Assembly (NCBI GenBank): GCA_003170275.1
Contig: PNAM01000017.1
Location: 62,001-126,000, forward strand
DNA length: 64,000 nucleotides
Direction of reading: 5' to 3'
From: Myxococcales bacterium
Lineage (GTDB): Bacteria; Myxococcota_A; Polyangia; Palsa-1104
This document shows positions 19,544-29,094 of the stretch, piece by piece. Numbering within the stretch: the stretch's first letter is position 1; each line of letters opens with the position of its first letter. The notes below the pieces were generated by a model. The model had not been told where the DNA came from, did not search any database, and saw only the letters and a program-made list of their open reading frames with translations. The position numbers and the translations under genes are program-made.

Positions 19544-22267
19544 GTGCCGGATCCGCAGATACCCGCCAACGAGAAGGCAGAAAAGGGACCCTTGCCGCCC
19601 CGCCTGGGCGAGTCGGGGGCCATCCAGGTGCACTCGCTCTTGCGCGGTCGCGATGCCCAACTCGAGCAGCTCGACGCCATCTATTCGCGTGCGGTGGACT
19701 ACCAGGCCCCGCAGCTGATCACCGTGGTCGGCACCCAGGGGGTGGGCAAGACGCGCCTGGTCGCCGAGTGGCTGGCGCGCCTGACCGCCAAGCACGCCGC
19801 GGGCACGCCGGCCCGGCCGCGCGTCTATCGCGGGCGCGCGCAGAAGGGCGCCGGGTCCTATTCGCTGATCAGCCGGCTTCTGCGCGACCGCTTCGGCATC
19901 GTCGAGGGCGACGACGACGGGCGGCGCGTCGAGCGGGTGCGCACGCAGCTCACCGACGTGTTCGGCGATCGGCGCATGACCGAGGTGTTGCACTTCCTCG
20001 GACGCTTCCTCGATCTGCGCATGGTCGACTCGGCCTCGAAGGTGGGCAAGTCCGAGGACAACGCGTTCATCCGCGCGGTCTCGTTCGGGCCCGACGAGGC
20101 GCGCCACGAGGAGGCGATCGCGCGCTCGGTGCTGCGCCGATTCCTCGAGCTCGACGCCGAGCGCTCGCCGCTGATCCTCGCGTTCGACGATCTGCACGCC
20201 GGCGACGATGACTCGCTGACGCTGCTCGGCGAGCTGGCGCAAGGGCTGGGCGGCTCGCCGGTGGTGCTGATCGCCGCGGCGCGGCCCGAGCTGTTCGTGC
20301 GCCGGCCGGGCTGGGGCTCGGGCAACGTGGACCACAGCCGTGTGGAGCTGGGCCCGCTCGGCCGCCCCGACGCCGAAAAGCTCTTGCGCGGGCTGTTGTC
20401 GCGGGCCGAGCCGCTCCCCGCCGATCTGGTCGACGACGTGTGCGATCTGACGCGCGGCAACCCGTACTTCATCGAAGAGGTAGTGCGCGCCTTCCGCTCC
20501 AACGGGACGCTGCAGCCGGTGCCGGGAAATCCCGACAAGTGGCGCATCGACGCGCAGCGCGCCGCGCAGGTCGAGCTGCCGATGAGCGTCGAGGAGGCGA
20601 TCGAGGCGCGCATCTCGTCGCTGTCGTCGCTCGAGCGCGATCTGCTGGAGAAGGCGGCCACGCTCGGATCGGTGTTCTGGCTGGGCGCGCTGGTGGTGCT
20701 CGGCCGGCTCGATGCGGGCGACGATTCGAACGGCTTTCCGTTCGAGGAGCGCGCGCGCATGGAGGCGGCGCTCGAGGAGCTGGTCGAGCGCGACTACCTG
20801 TTGCGCATGCCGGACTCGTCGGTGCCGGGCGAGATCGAGTTCATCTTCAAGCACAACCTCGAGCACGATCTGATCCAGAAGCTGCTGCCGTCCGAGCGCG
20901 CGCGCCGCTATCACCTGATGGCGGCGGAGTGGCTGGAGACCAAGCTGCCGCCGCGCGAGGAGCAGACCGGCGAGCAGCTGGAGTTCCAGGCGCACCTGTA
21001 CGAGCGCGGCGGCAACGCGGTGCGCGCGGCGACCGCGTACCTGGCGGCGGCCGACAAGGCGCGCTCGCGCTATGCCAACGAAGCGGCGATCGACCTCTAC
21101 GCGCATGGGCTCGAGCTCTACGATCCCGACGATTCGCTGGCGCGCATCGATCCGCTGCACAACTACGGCGACGTGTTGCAGCGGGCGGGCCGCACGCGCG
21201 ACGCGCTGGGCGTGTTCCGCGACATGCTGCGCGCGGCGTGGCGGCTCGATCACCACGCCAAGGCCGGTGCGGCGCACGGGCGCATCGCGCGGCTGCACCG
21301 CGGGCACGGCGAATACGCGCTGGCCGAGGAGCACCTGACGCAGGCGCTCACGCTGTTTCGCCAGGCGGCCGACAGTCGCGGAGTGGCGGCGGTCGAGGAC
21401 GATCTCGGACGCGTCGCGTTCTTGCGCGGCGATTACGTCGCGGCGCTCGAGCGGCACGGTCGCGCGCTCGATCTGCGCCGCGCGCTCGGTAACAAGCGCT
21501 CGATCGCGCTGTCGCTGCACAACCTCGCGCTGGTGCACCAGGCGTCGGGCTCGTCGGGAGAGGCGGTGACCCGCTTCTCCGAGGCGCTGGCGATCCGGCG
21601 CGAGATCGGCGATCGACCGGGCGTGGTGCAATCGCTGTTGGCGATGGGCGCCGCGTGGCGCGATCGCGGCGATCCGGAGCGCGCGATCGAGGTGCTCAAA
21701 GAAGCGCTCGGGTTGGCGAGAGAGATCGGCGATCGGCTCGAGCAGGCCAACATCCTCACCCGCATGGGCGAGGTGCTGATCCGAATGGCGCGCGACGCCG
21801 AGGCGTCCGATCACCTGGCGCAGGCCTCGGAGCTGGCGCAGACCTTCGGCGACAAGCTGCTGCAGAGCGAGGCTGCGCGCCTATTGGCCGAGGTCTACGT
21901 GCAGCTCGGCGATCTGCGCGCCGCGCGCAACGAAGCGCGTCGCTCGCTCGAGCTGGCCGAGAAGGTCGGCTCGCGCCCGTACGCGGCGATGGCCCACCGC
22001 GTGCTCGGGACGGTGATCGCCAAGGGCGGCATCACCGACGAGGACAAGGCGCAATCGGACGCGCACTTCACCAAGGCGATCGAGATCCTCGGCGAGGTCG
22101 GCGCCGAGCTCGAGCTCGGCCATACCTTCGAGAGCTACGCCAACGTGCTGCAGGCGCGCGGCGATCACGACGGCGCGCAGACCTTCGCCGAACGCGCCGA
22201 CGAGATCACCGAGCGCATCGGCCCGCGCGTGCACCTGCGCACGCCCGACACCGATCCCGCGCTATAG
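19544..22267 (+). CDS. AAA ATPase-TPR protein (kinase-less relative of regulatory ATPases)
   Basis: 907 residues. After a short N-terminus comes an ORC1/MalT-like AAA ATPase domain (about 25-330) with Walker A VVGTQGVGKTR and Walker B-like LILAFDDLH, a winged-helix-like region, and then a long TPR array (about 520-900; for example IALSLHNLALVHQASGSSGE). Domains of this sort usually follow a Ser/Thr kinase or precede an output domain. Here neither is present, so it may work as a scaffold or switch for a separate partner. The frame is open upstream to 19376, but the GTG at 19544 fits the -10 box. The cca gene follows after 7 bp. Confidence 0.75.
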   Translation: MPDPQIPANEKAEKGPLPPRLGESGAIQVHSLLRGRDAQLEQLDAIYSRAVDYQAPQLITVVGTQGVGKTRLVAEWLARLTAKHAAGTPARPRVYRGRAQKGAGSYSLISRLLRDRFGIVEGDDDGRRVERVRTQLTDVFGDRRMTEVLHFLGRFLDLRMVDSASKVGKSEDNAFIRAVSFGPDEARHEEAIARSVLRRFLELDAERSPLILAFDDLHAGDDDSLTLLGELAQGLGGSPVVLIAAARPELFVRRPGWGSGNVDHSRVELGPLGRPDAEKLLRGLLSRAEPLPADLVDDVCDLTRGNPYFIEEVVRAFRSNGTLQPVPGNPDKWRIDAQRAAQVELPMSVEEAIEARISSLSSLERDLLEKAATLGSVFWLGALVVLGRLDAGDDSNGFPFEERARMEAALEELVERDYLLRMPDSSVPGEIEFIFKHNLEHDLIQKLLPSERARRYHLMAAEWLETKLPPREEQTGEQLEFQAHLYERGGNAVRAATAYLAAADKARSRYANEAAIDLYAHGLELYDPDDSLARIDPLHNYGDVLQRAGRTRDALGVFRDMLRAAWRLDHHAKAGAAHGRIARLHRGHGEYALAEEHLTQALTLFRQAADSRGVAAVEDDLGRVAFLRGDYVAALERHGRALDLRRALGNKRSIALSLHNLALVHQASGSSGEAVTRFSEALAIRREIGDRPGVVQSLLAMGAAWRDRGDPERAIEVLKEALGLAREIGDRLEQANILTRMGEVLIRMARDAEASDHLAQASELAQTFGDKLLQSEAARLLAEVYVQLGDLRAARNEARRSLELAEKVGSRPYAAMAHRVLGTVIAKGGITDEDKAQSDAHFTKAIEILGEVGAELELGHTFESYANVLQARGDHDGAQTFAERADEITERIGPRVHLRTPDTDPAL

Positions 22268-22268
22268 T
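22263..22268 (+). promoter_or_regulatory. -10 box (TATAGT) of the cca gene
   Basis: GCTATAGT with the hexamer ending exactly 6 nt before the GTG at 22275, so the mRNA should begin at the start codon. It overlaps the stop codon of the upstream gene. Confidence 0.55.
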
Positions 22269-22274
22269 CCCGGC

Positions 22275-23702
22275 GTGGGTCTCCGGTCGATCGCGCCTTC
22301 GGACATCCCGTCGCACATCGTCGAGCTGTGCCAGCGCTTGCGCACGGCCGGGTTCGAGGCCTGGCTGGTGGGCGGCTCGGTGCGCGATCTGCACCGCGGC
22401 CGCACGGCGCACGACTTCGACGTGGCCACCAGCGCGCAGCCGGCCGAGGTGGCGCGGGTGTTCGGCCGCAAGCACACCGTGCCGACGGGTGAGAAGCACG
22501 GCACGGTCACCGTGCTCACGCAGCGGGGCGACGGTGAAAAGGAGCACGTCGAGGTCACCACCTTCCGCGGCGAGGGCGCGTATTCCGACGGGCGGCGGCC
22601 CGACGCGGTCGAGTTCGTGCGCTCGCTCGAAGAAGATCTCAAGCGCCGCGACTTCACCATGAACGCGATCGCCTACGATCCGATCGGCGACGAGGTGCGC
22701 GATCCGTTCGAGGGTCGCGTCGATCTCGCCGCCGGCCTGATCCGCGCGGTGGGCGCGCCGCTCGAGCGCTTTCGCGAGGACGGGCTGCGCGCCATGCGGG
22801 CGGTGCGCTTCGCCGCGCAACACGGCTTCCGCCTCGATCCGCCCACCGAGGCCGCGATTCCGTTGGCCCTCGACGTGTTCCGCAAGGTCTCCGCCGAGCG
22901 CGTGCGCGACGAGCTGGTCAAGCTGCTGGCCTCGGAGCGCCCGTCGGTGGGCCTGGAGCTCATGCGCACCACCGGCCTCCTGGCGGAGGTGATCCCCGAG
23001 CTCACCGAAGGCGTCGGCTTCCACCAGAATCGCTTTCACGTGCACGACGTGTGGCAGCACACGCTCGCCACCGTCGACGCGACCGTGCTGTTCTCGCCGG
23101 ACGGGCCCGCCTGGATCGTGCGCATGGCGGCGCTCATGCACGACGTGGCCAAGCCGCGCACCGCCGCGCCCCGACCCGACGCCCCGGGCGACAACACCTT
23201 CTACCGCCACGAGCTCGTCGGCGCCGAGCTGGCCGAGGAGATCTGCCGCCGCCTCAAGTTCTCCACCCGCGAGCGCGAGCACGTCGTCAACCTGGTCAAG
23301 AACCACATGTTCTGGTACTCGCCCGAGTGGTCCGACGGGACCGTGCGCCGCTTCATCAGCCGCGTCGGCAAGGAGGCGCTGCCCGATCTGTTCTCGCTGC
23401 GCGAAGGCGACGTGCGCGGCCGCGGGCGCGACGAGACGCCGGGCGTGGAGATCGACGAGCTCAAGCGGCGCATCGACGAGCAGCTGAAGAGCGAAGCGGC
23501 GCTCAAGGTGGGCGACCTGGCGATCGGCGGCGCCGACGTGATGCGCATCCTCGGCACGCGGCCCGGGCCGATCGTCGGCGAGGTGCTGCGCCGCCTGCTC
23601 GAACGCGTGCTCGACGACGCCGAGCTCAACACCTACGAGCGCCTCGAGGCGCTGGTGCCGGAGACCGCCAGGGCCGTGGCCGCCGAGCCCGCGCCAAAGT
23701 GA
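22275..23702 (+). CDS. cca: CCA tRNA nucleotidyltransferase / poly(A) polymerase family, with HD domain
   Basis: 475 residues. It adds or repairs the CCA end of tRNA, or acts as a related poly(A) polymerase. The nucleotidyltransferase head has VGGSVRDLHRGR and the catalytic DFD, followed by RRDFTMNAIAYDP and RFREDGLRAMRAVRFAAQ (nucleotide recognition). An HD phosphohydrolase-like domain follows (about 245-370) with HVHDVWQHTL and ALMHDVAKP. This plan matches bacterial enzymes with an HD domain. The GTG start is set by the leaderless -10 box. The stop overlaps the next start in GTGA. No second homologue is visible in the window. Confidence 0.88.
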   Translation: MGLRSIAPSDIPSHIVELCQRLRTAGFEAWLVGGSVRDLHRGRTAHDFDVATSAQPAEVARVFGRKHTVPTGEKHGTVTVLTQRGDGEKEHVEVTTFRGEGAYSDGRRPDAVEFVRSLEEDLKRRDFTMNAIAYDPIGDEVRDPFEGRVDLAAGLIRAVGAPLERFREDGLRAMRAVRFAAQHGFRLDPPTEAAIPLALDVFRKVSAERVRDELVKLLASERPSVGLELMRTTGLLAEVIPELTEGVGFHQNRFHVHDVWQHTLATVDATVLFSPDGPAWIVRMAALMHDVAKPRTAAPRPDAPGDNTFYRHELVGAELAEEICRRLKFSTREREHVVNLVKNHMFWYSPEWSDGTVRRFISRVGKEALPDLFSLREGDVRGRGRDETPGVEIDELKRRIDEQLKSEAALKVGDLAIGGADVMRILGTRPGPIVGEVLRRLLERVLDDAELNTYERLEALVPETARAVAAEPAPK

Positions 23703-25909
23703 GCGAAGAATCCGACGAGGCGCTCGAGCGGGCCTCGTGGCTGGTGGCGCGGGCGGGTGACGTCGATCGCTTCCGGTCCGAGCCGGTGCCGCGCGCGCTG
23801 CTCGATCGCATCATCAGCGGCGCGACTGCCTGGTGGCCGCCGCGGTTTGCGCAGCCGCCGTGGCGCGTGATGGTGGTGGTGGGCGAGGAGCGCGAGCGGT
23901 TGGTGGGGCGCGTGGCCGAGGCGCTGGCCCGACATTGGGGTCTGGGCGCGCTCGGCCCGCGGGCGCTGGCCTCCGAGGCGGTGCTCGACGCGCCCGCGCT
24001 GGTGCTGTTGTTCTCGACGGTGCCGGCCTCCGAGGGCGTCGAGGCGTTCGGGCTCGCGGCGGGCGCCGCGCAGAACCTGGTGCTGCTCGCGCGCCGCGTC
24101 GGGCTCGGCTCGCACCGCATCTTCTCGGCGCACGTGGTGCCCGAGGCGGCACTCGACTACGCCGCGGAGTTTCTCGGCCCCGAGATCCGCGGCGGCGAGC
24201 TGGTCACCATGCTCGCGGTGGGCTGGCCCGACGCCGAGCCGCCGCCGCCGCCCGGCCCCGCGCTGCGCGCCACCTGGGTCGGCACCGGCGAGGCGACCAC
24301 GCTTCCGCCCGATGCGATCATCGACGATCTGAAGCCGCCGGCGCAGGTGCTGCGCTCGCCGCGTCGCGAGCGGGTGCTGGCGGTCGATCCGTATCCCTAC
24401 AATCGCGCCACGCTCGAGGCGCAGCTCACCCGCGGCGGCTACGCGGTCGAGCTGTTCACCGACGGGATGGCGCTCATGCAGCGCGTGCGCGAAGGCGGGC
24501 AACCCGATCTCTACGTGGTCTCCGACACACTGCCCGACACCACCGGCTTCGAGCTGGTGCGGCGGGTCAAGGCGCACGGTCCCGCTGCCGCGCCGGTGAT
24601 CGTCACCACCTCGCGGCGCGACTCGGCGTTCCGCATCGCCGGGCTGTCGGCGGGCGTCGACTACTACCTGCGCAAGCCGGTCAACGCGGTCGAGCTGTTC
24701 ACCGCCGCGCGCATCCTCCTCGACCGGCGCCGCCTGATCAACGAGCTCGAGCGCGCGACCGCGTTCCAGCAGGCGCTGCTCGGCACCATGCACTCGGTCG
24801 GCGTGGCCGCGCTCGACGAGAAGTTCAACATCGTCTACGCCTCGCCCGGCATCAGCCGGCTGACCGGCTTCCCCGCCGAGGAGCTGCTCGGCAAGCCGCC
24901 CATGCTGAGCGCCGAGGCCACCAGCGCCAAGATGACGCCCGAAGACGGCGAGCTGCCGCGCATCGATCTACAGGTGACGCGCAAGGACGGCAGCGTGTTC
25001 GACGCCGAGCTCTTGCGCTCGGCGATGCGCGACGGGTCCGGGCAGATCACCGGCTTCGTCGGCGTGCTGATCGACATCGACGACCGCAAACGCATGGAAC
25101 GGCAGCTGCGCTCGGCGAACACCGAGCTCGAGCGTTTGCTCGGCGAGCTGCGCACCGCGCAGGCGCGGCTCGTGCAGCAGGCCAAGATGGCGGCGCTCGG
25201 CCAGCTGGTGGCCGGCGTGGCGCACGAGATCAACACGCCGCTCGCCGCGGTGGTCTCCAACAACGATCTATTCCTGCGCTGCTTCGATCGCCTGCGCCAC
25301 GCGCTGGCTGCCGGCGCGATCGCCGAGAGCGCCCGCCCGCTGGTCGAGCGCGATCTGTCGGCGATCGAGGATCTGAGCCACGTCACGCAGAAGGCGTGCG
25401 TGCGCATCACCGGCATCGTGCGCACGCTGCGCACCTTCGCGCGCCTCGACGAGGCGGACGTCAAGGCGGTCGATCTGCACGAGGGCCTGGAGTCGACGCT
25501 GGTGCTGGTCGCGCACCTGCTCAAGGGCGGCATCCACGTGGTGCGCCACTATGGTGAGCTGCCGCGCGTCGAGTGCCACCCCAACCAGCTCAACCAGGTG
25601 TTCATGAACCTGATCGTCAACGCCTGTCAGGCGATGGGCGAGACCGGCACGCTCACGCTCACCACCCGCGCCACCGACGACGAGGTCGAGGTGCGCGTCC
25701 AGGACACCGGCGTCGGCATCGCCGCCGACAAGCTGCCGCACATCTTCGACCCCGGCTTCACCACCAAAGGATCGCTGGTCGGCACCGGCCTCGGCCTCTC
25801 GATCGTCTACCAGATCGTCGAAGGCCACGGCGGCCAGATTACCGTCGAGAGCGCCCCCGGCCAGGGCGCCACCTTCATCCTCCGCCTGCCAACCCACAAA
25901 CGACCGTAA
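23699..25909 (+). CDS. Nitroreductase-like / receiver / PAS / histidine kinase fusion
   Basis: 736 residues, soluble. The N-terminal nitroreductase-like domain (about 20-200) has RSEPVPRALLDRII, QPPWRVMVVVGEERERL, LDAPALVLLFS and AAGAAQNLVLLARRVGLGS. A receiver-like domain (about 222-340) keeps the conserved Lys (RKPVN) but has Ser275 where the phospho-accepting Asp belongs, and the acidic pair reads VDP. A PAS domain (about 365-465) leads to a HisKA domain with VAGVAHEINTPL (His509) and a complete HATPase domain (NLIVNACQAM, GTGLGLSI). The kinase core looks active. The input is plausibly flavin or redox, by inference. The GTG start overlaps the cca stop. Confidence 0.82.
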   Translation: MSEESDEALERASWLVARAGDVDRFRSEPVPRALLDRIISGATAWWPPRFAQPPWRVMVVVGEERERLVGRVAEALARHWGLGALGPRALASEAVLDAPALVLLFSTVPASEGVEAFGLAAGAAQNLVLLARRVGLGSHRIFSAHVVPEAALDYAAEFLGPEIRGGELVTMLAVGWPDAEPPPPPGPALRATWVGTGEATTLPPDAIIDDLKPPAQVLRSPRRERVLAVDPYPYNRATLEAQLTRGGYAVELFTDGMALMQRVREGGQPDLYVVSDTLPDTTGFELVRRVKAHGPAAAPVIVTTSRRDSAFRIAGLSAGVDYYLRKPVNAVELFTAARILLDRRRLINELERATAFQQALLGTMHSVGVAALDEKFNIVYASPGISRLTGFPAEELLGKPPMLSAEATSAKMTPEDGELPRIDLQVTRKDGSVFDAELLRSAMRDGSGQITGFVGVLIDIDDRKRMERQLRSANTELERLLGELRTAQARLVQQAKMAALGQLVAGVAHEINTPLAAVVSNNDLFLRCFDRLRHALAAGAIAESARPLVERDLSAIEDLSHVTQKACVRITGIVRTLRTFARLDEADVKAVDLHEGLESTLVLVAHLLKGGIHVVRHYGELPRVECHPNQLNQVFMNLIVNACQAMGETGTLTLTTRATDDEVEVRVQDTGVGIAADKLPHIFDPGFTTKGSLVGTGLGLSIVYQIVEGHGGQITVESAPGQGATFILRLPTHKRP

Positions 25910-27508
25910 CTAGCGGCGGAGGGTGGCGGAGGCGCTGAGGACGGCGGGCTCGGCGCCGACGTGGAGCTCGAGGTCGAGGAGGGCGTCTTCGCCGGCGGCG
26001 CAGGCGGCGATGCGCAAGAGCAGCTCGGCGACCGCCTTCTGATCGGACGCGCGGCGAGCCGGGGTCGCGGCGGCGAGTTGGGTGGCGTCGGCGCGGGTGA
26101 GCGGTAGCAGCGCGACCGAGTCGCCGACCCGCAGCGTGAGCCCGAGGCCCTTCTCGCCGGCGACCTTGGCGCGCACGCGCGGCACCTCGGAGAAGAACTC
26201 GCGCACGATCACCGACGGGAGCGGCACCTCGGCTTCGGCCATCTGCTGCAAGAGCAGGGCGGCCAGGCGGCGCACGTCAGGCAGCGTCTCGGCGACCCGC
26301 TCCTCGGCGCCCGCGACCAACGCCACCGGCAGCCCGATGGTCTTGGCGATCTTCATCGCGCCCGTTGGCGTATTCGACGGCGCCTGGCGGGTCACGCGCG
26401 CGCCGTAGGCCTTGAGCAGGCGCTTGGCGTCGTGATCGGACAGCTCGCGGTCCACTTCCGCGCGCACGCGCTCGAGCAGCTCTTTGTCGATGCGCGAGCC
26501 CTTGCGCGACTCCGACTCGGGCTCGACCGCCGCCGCTGCGAGCGCGTGGAGCAGCGCGCGCAGGTGCTCCGGATGGCGCAGATCGGCCCACAGCATGCGC
26601 GGCTTCGCGCCGTCCTCGTCCGGACCGGCGGGCAACGGCGCCGCGACCGGCGGCCCGCCGGCGACCAGCACCACCGGGCGTCCCGCGCCGGCCGCCTGCG
26701 CGACCGCGCCCGCGAGCTCGGCCGGCTCCCGTTCGTCGACGACGGTGACGTCGGCATCGAGGCGCGCCAGGGCCACCTCGCGCTCGACGTACGATCGCCC
26801 GCCACCGACGACCACGATCGAGACGCGTGCGCCCGGCTCGACCCCGGCGTCGAGCAGCGCCGCGCGCGCGAGCCACTCGTCGATGCCGTCGACCACCAGC
26901 GATCCGGCGCGCCGCGCCACCGCCTGGCACACCGCATCGCCGCCCCACACGACGGTCGGCTTTGCGCCCAGCACTGGGCGCAGGCTGGCGCCACTCGCGC
27001 CTGCGCCGAGCACCACGGCCAGCGAATCGGTGAGCGGATCGGCGCCGAGGAACGCGATCGCTTCGGCAGGATCGCCGTCCCCGACGGAGATGATCCACGA
27101 GATCCCGAGCCCGCGCGCGAGCGCCAGCGGACCCAGATCGGGCAGCGCATCGCGGCGCGGCACCACCAGCGCCAACCCGCCGCGGCGCAGCGGGCCGGTC
27201 AGCGGCGCATCGAACGCGGCCACGCCGCCGACGTTGTTGAAGAAACCGAAGCTGCGCGGCCCGAGCGTGCCGGCGTGCTCGCCCAGCGAGACCGACGGAG
27301 CATCGGCCGGCGGCCTCACCGCGCCGATCCACGGCGCCGCGTCGGCAGCCACCTCGCCGCCGAAGGCGCGCAGGTTGTGCGCCACCCGCTCCGCGCCGGC
27401 GCCCAGCCGGAATCGCCGCGCGCGCAACAGCGCCGACAGCGCGGTGCCTTCGGGTCCGCGCGTCGGCGGCGGCGGAAGCTCCGGAAGGCCCGTGCTGCGC
27501 TTGCGCAT
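25910..27508 (-). CDS. Degenerate ADP-forming acyl-CoA synthetase-like protein
   Basis: 532 residues. The middle part (about 85-260) resembles the flavodoxin-like ligase domains of ADP-forming acetyl-CoA synthetase: FGFFNNVGGVAAFDAPL, ALARGLGISWIISVGDGD, and LGAKPTVVWGGD. The C-terminal part (about 355-530) resembles ATP-grasp_5 (LSDHDAKRLLKAYGARVTR). The Lys/His-rich motif (HKSDxGGV type) that family enzymes carry is replaced by LVAGAEERVAETLPD. The usual N-terminal CoA-binding Rossmann domain is also short or absent. I expect little or no ligase activity. It is last in an operon with ETF-like genes and abuts the converging kinase gene with no gap. Confidence 0.6.
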   Translation of the reverse strand: MRKRSTGLPELPPPPTRGPEGTALSALLRARRFRLGAGAERVAHNLRAFGGEVAADAAPWIGAVRPPADAPSVSLGEHAGTLGPRSFGFFNNVGGVAAFDAPLTGPLRRGGLALVVPRRDALPDLGPLALARGLGISWIISVGDGDPAEAIAFLGADPLTDSLAVVLGAGASGASLRPVLGAKPTVVWGGDAVCQAVARRAGSLVVDGIDEWLARAALLDAGVEPGARVSIVVVGGGRSYVEREVALARLDADVTVVDEREPAELAGAVAQAAGAGRPVVLVAGGPPVAAPLPAGPDEDGAKPRMLWADLRHPEHLRALLHALAAAAVEPESESRKGSRIDKELLERVRAEVDRELSDHDAKRLLKAYGARVTRQAPSNTPTGAMKIAKTIGLPVALVAGAEERVAETLPDVRRLAALLLQQMAEAEVPLPSVIVREFFSEVPRVRAKVAGEKGLGLTLRVGDSVALLPLTRADATQLAAATPARRASDQKAVAELLLRIAACAAGEDALLDLELHVGAEPAVLSASATLRR

Positions 27509-27511
27509 GGG

Positions 27512-28201
27512 CTAGCTCGAACCGGACAACAGGCCGTCGGCGAGCAGGCGCGCCACCAGCGACGGCGCATCGGGAAACACGCGCGGCGCGCCCGTCGGGC
27601 CGGCCGACGCGTGTGGCCGAAAGCGCTTGCGATACGAGAGCTCGGCGGAGGTCAGCCCGGCCTGGCCGAGCGTCCACACCTCGGTCGAGCCGACCGCCGA
27701 GGTCCACGCGCCCGCCTCGGCGCCCGCGCTCTCCGACGGCGCCGCGGCCAGGCACAGCACGATCGGCGGCTTGCCTGCATACAGCCGCACTACGGTCCCC
27801 GATCGGCGGCGCGCCACCACGCGCTCGTCCATCATCGAGGCGCCGACCACCTCACCGAGGTGGGGCAGCGACAGGCGCTCGGCCACCGCCGGCCCGACCG
27901 CTCCGCGCCCGCCGTCGCCGCACAGGATCAGCGTGGGATTCGCCGCCAGGTCGCCCATCACCGCGCGCACCGTCGCCGCCAACGTGAACGCCACGCCGAG
28001 GTAGTCGGTCGCGATCATCGCGTCGTCCCACAGGCGCACCGTGCGCGCAGCGCCGGCCGCCCGCGCGCCCGCCAGCAACTGCTCGCCCGCCTCGGTGCCG
28101 GCGGCGATGGTGATCACGGTGGTCTCGCCCAGCCCCGCGCCGACGCGGACCAGCGCCAGGTCGGCCGCCTGATGCACCAACGCGACGGTACGCACGCTCA
28201 T
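27512..28201 (-). CDS. Electron-transfer flavoprotein beta-like protein
   Basis: 229 residues. It matches the ETF beta / FixA alpha-beta fold: ATDYLGVAFTLAATVRAVMG, LILCGDGGRGAVGPAVAERL (the nucleotide-binding loop region), and LPHLGEVVGASM. In ETF, the beta subunit holds AMP and passes electrons through the FAD of the alpha subunit. The alpha partner here has lost its FAD motif, so normal electron transfer is doubtful. ATGA overlap with the alpha-like gene upstream; 3 bp to the next gene. Confidence 0.7.
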   Translation of the reverse strand: MSVRTVALVHQAADLALVRVGAGLGETTVITIAAGTEAGEQLLAGARAAGAARTVRLWDDAMIATDYLGVAFTLAATVRAVMGDLAANPTLILCGDGGRGAVGPAVAERLSLPHLGEVVGASMMDERVVARRRSGTVVRLYAGKPPIVLCLAAAPSESAGAEAGAWTSAVGSTEVWTLGQAGLTSAELSYRKRFRPHASAGPTGAPRVFPDAPSLVARLLADGLLSGSS

Positions 28202-29094
28202 TCGGGCTTCTTTCGCTCGACCGCGCCGACCGCCGCGATCAACGCCTGCGTCAGCACGTCGGTCTTGCCGACCACCGCGTAGTGCGCGCCCGATTGCGCG
28301 TCGGCGTGCTCGCCGATCGACACGCGCACCTGCGCGCGCACGGCGCCGAGCGGGGCGCCCAGCGAGATCGCCAGGCGCGTCGACAAGAGCCCTTCGAACG
28401 AGGTCGGGGACATCGCCGCGCCGCCGAGCGCCTTGGCCAGCTCTTCGGCCGCGCCCGCGAGCTCGGGCGGCGCCAACACCACCGCACGCCCGGTCGCGTC
28501 GCGCTCGAAGCCGAGCTCATCGAAGTCCGGCACGCGCCCCGTCGACGCGACCACCTCGACCTCGGCCTCGTCGTCGCCGACGGCGTACGTGTAACGTCCC
28601 GGCGGCACGGTCGCGACCACCGGAAACTCCAGATCGCCGTCGAGCGCGTGCGCGTTCTCACCCGATCCTTCCCACAACGCCAGCTTGTCTTCACGCACTT
28701 CGAGCCACGCCTCGGCCAGGAACGCCGCGCCCATGCGCGCCGCCGCTCGCGGCGCTACCTCACGTCCGCCCGGCGTCGCACCGAACAGCAGCAGCGACGG
28801 CGGCAGCATGTCGCTGACCATGCCGATCGCCGGCCCGTGCGTGCCCCAGCGCATCGCATCCGCCGCGCCGCCAAGCGCCTCGTCGGTGACCAGCACCACC
28901 TTGTCCGCGCCGTGCTCGGCGAGCTGCGCGATCACGTCGTCCTCGCCGTAGGTCGGCGCGTGGGCGAGCGGCACCACCGCATACACCGTGGCGCCCAGGT
29001 GCGTCGCCAACCGGCGCGCCTGGCCGAGCGCCTCCAGGCACACCGGCAGCGCCTTGCCCTCGGAAAGCTCGATCACGACCAGCACGTTTGCCAT
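28198..29094 (-). CDS. Electron-transfer flavoprotein alpha-like protein lacking the FAD signature
   Basis: 298 residues. The N-terminal domain is a clear ETF alpha domain: VLVVIELSEGKALPVCLEAL, LLLFGATPGGREVAPRAAAR. In the C-terminal domain the FAD-binding stretch of the family (TGK...P.LYIA.GISGA.QH) is replaced by GAHYAVVGKTDVLTQALIAA. The protein is also slightly shorter than usual. It lies directly downstream of a short-chain dehydrogenase (ATGA overlap) and upstream of the beta-like gene. Either it binds flavin differently, or the pair has become a non-redox complex; the sequence does not decide. Confidence 0.68.
   Translation of the reverse strand: MANVLVVIELSEGKALPVCLEALGQARRLATHLGATVYAVVPLAHAPTYGEDDVIAQLAEHGADKVVLVTDEALGGAADAMRWGTHGPAIGMVSDMLPPSLLLFGATPGGREVAPRAAARMGAAFLAEAWLEVREDKLALWEGSGENAHALDGDLEFPVVATVPPGRYTYAVGDDEAEVEVVASTGRVPDFDELGFERDATGRAVVLAPPELAGAAEELAKALGGAAMSPTSFEGLLSTRLAISLGAPLGAVRAQVRVSIGEHADAQSGAHYAVVGKTDVLTQALIAAVGAVERKKPE

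Noticed and set aside
23051..23698. Upstream extension of the nitroreductase-kinase gene into cca
   Set aside because: Those residues are the cca gene read in another frame; the GTG at 23699 begins the recognisable domain.
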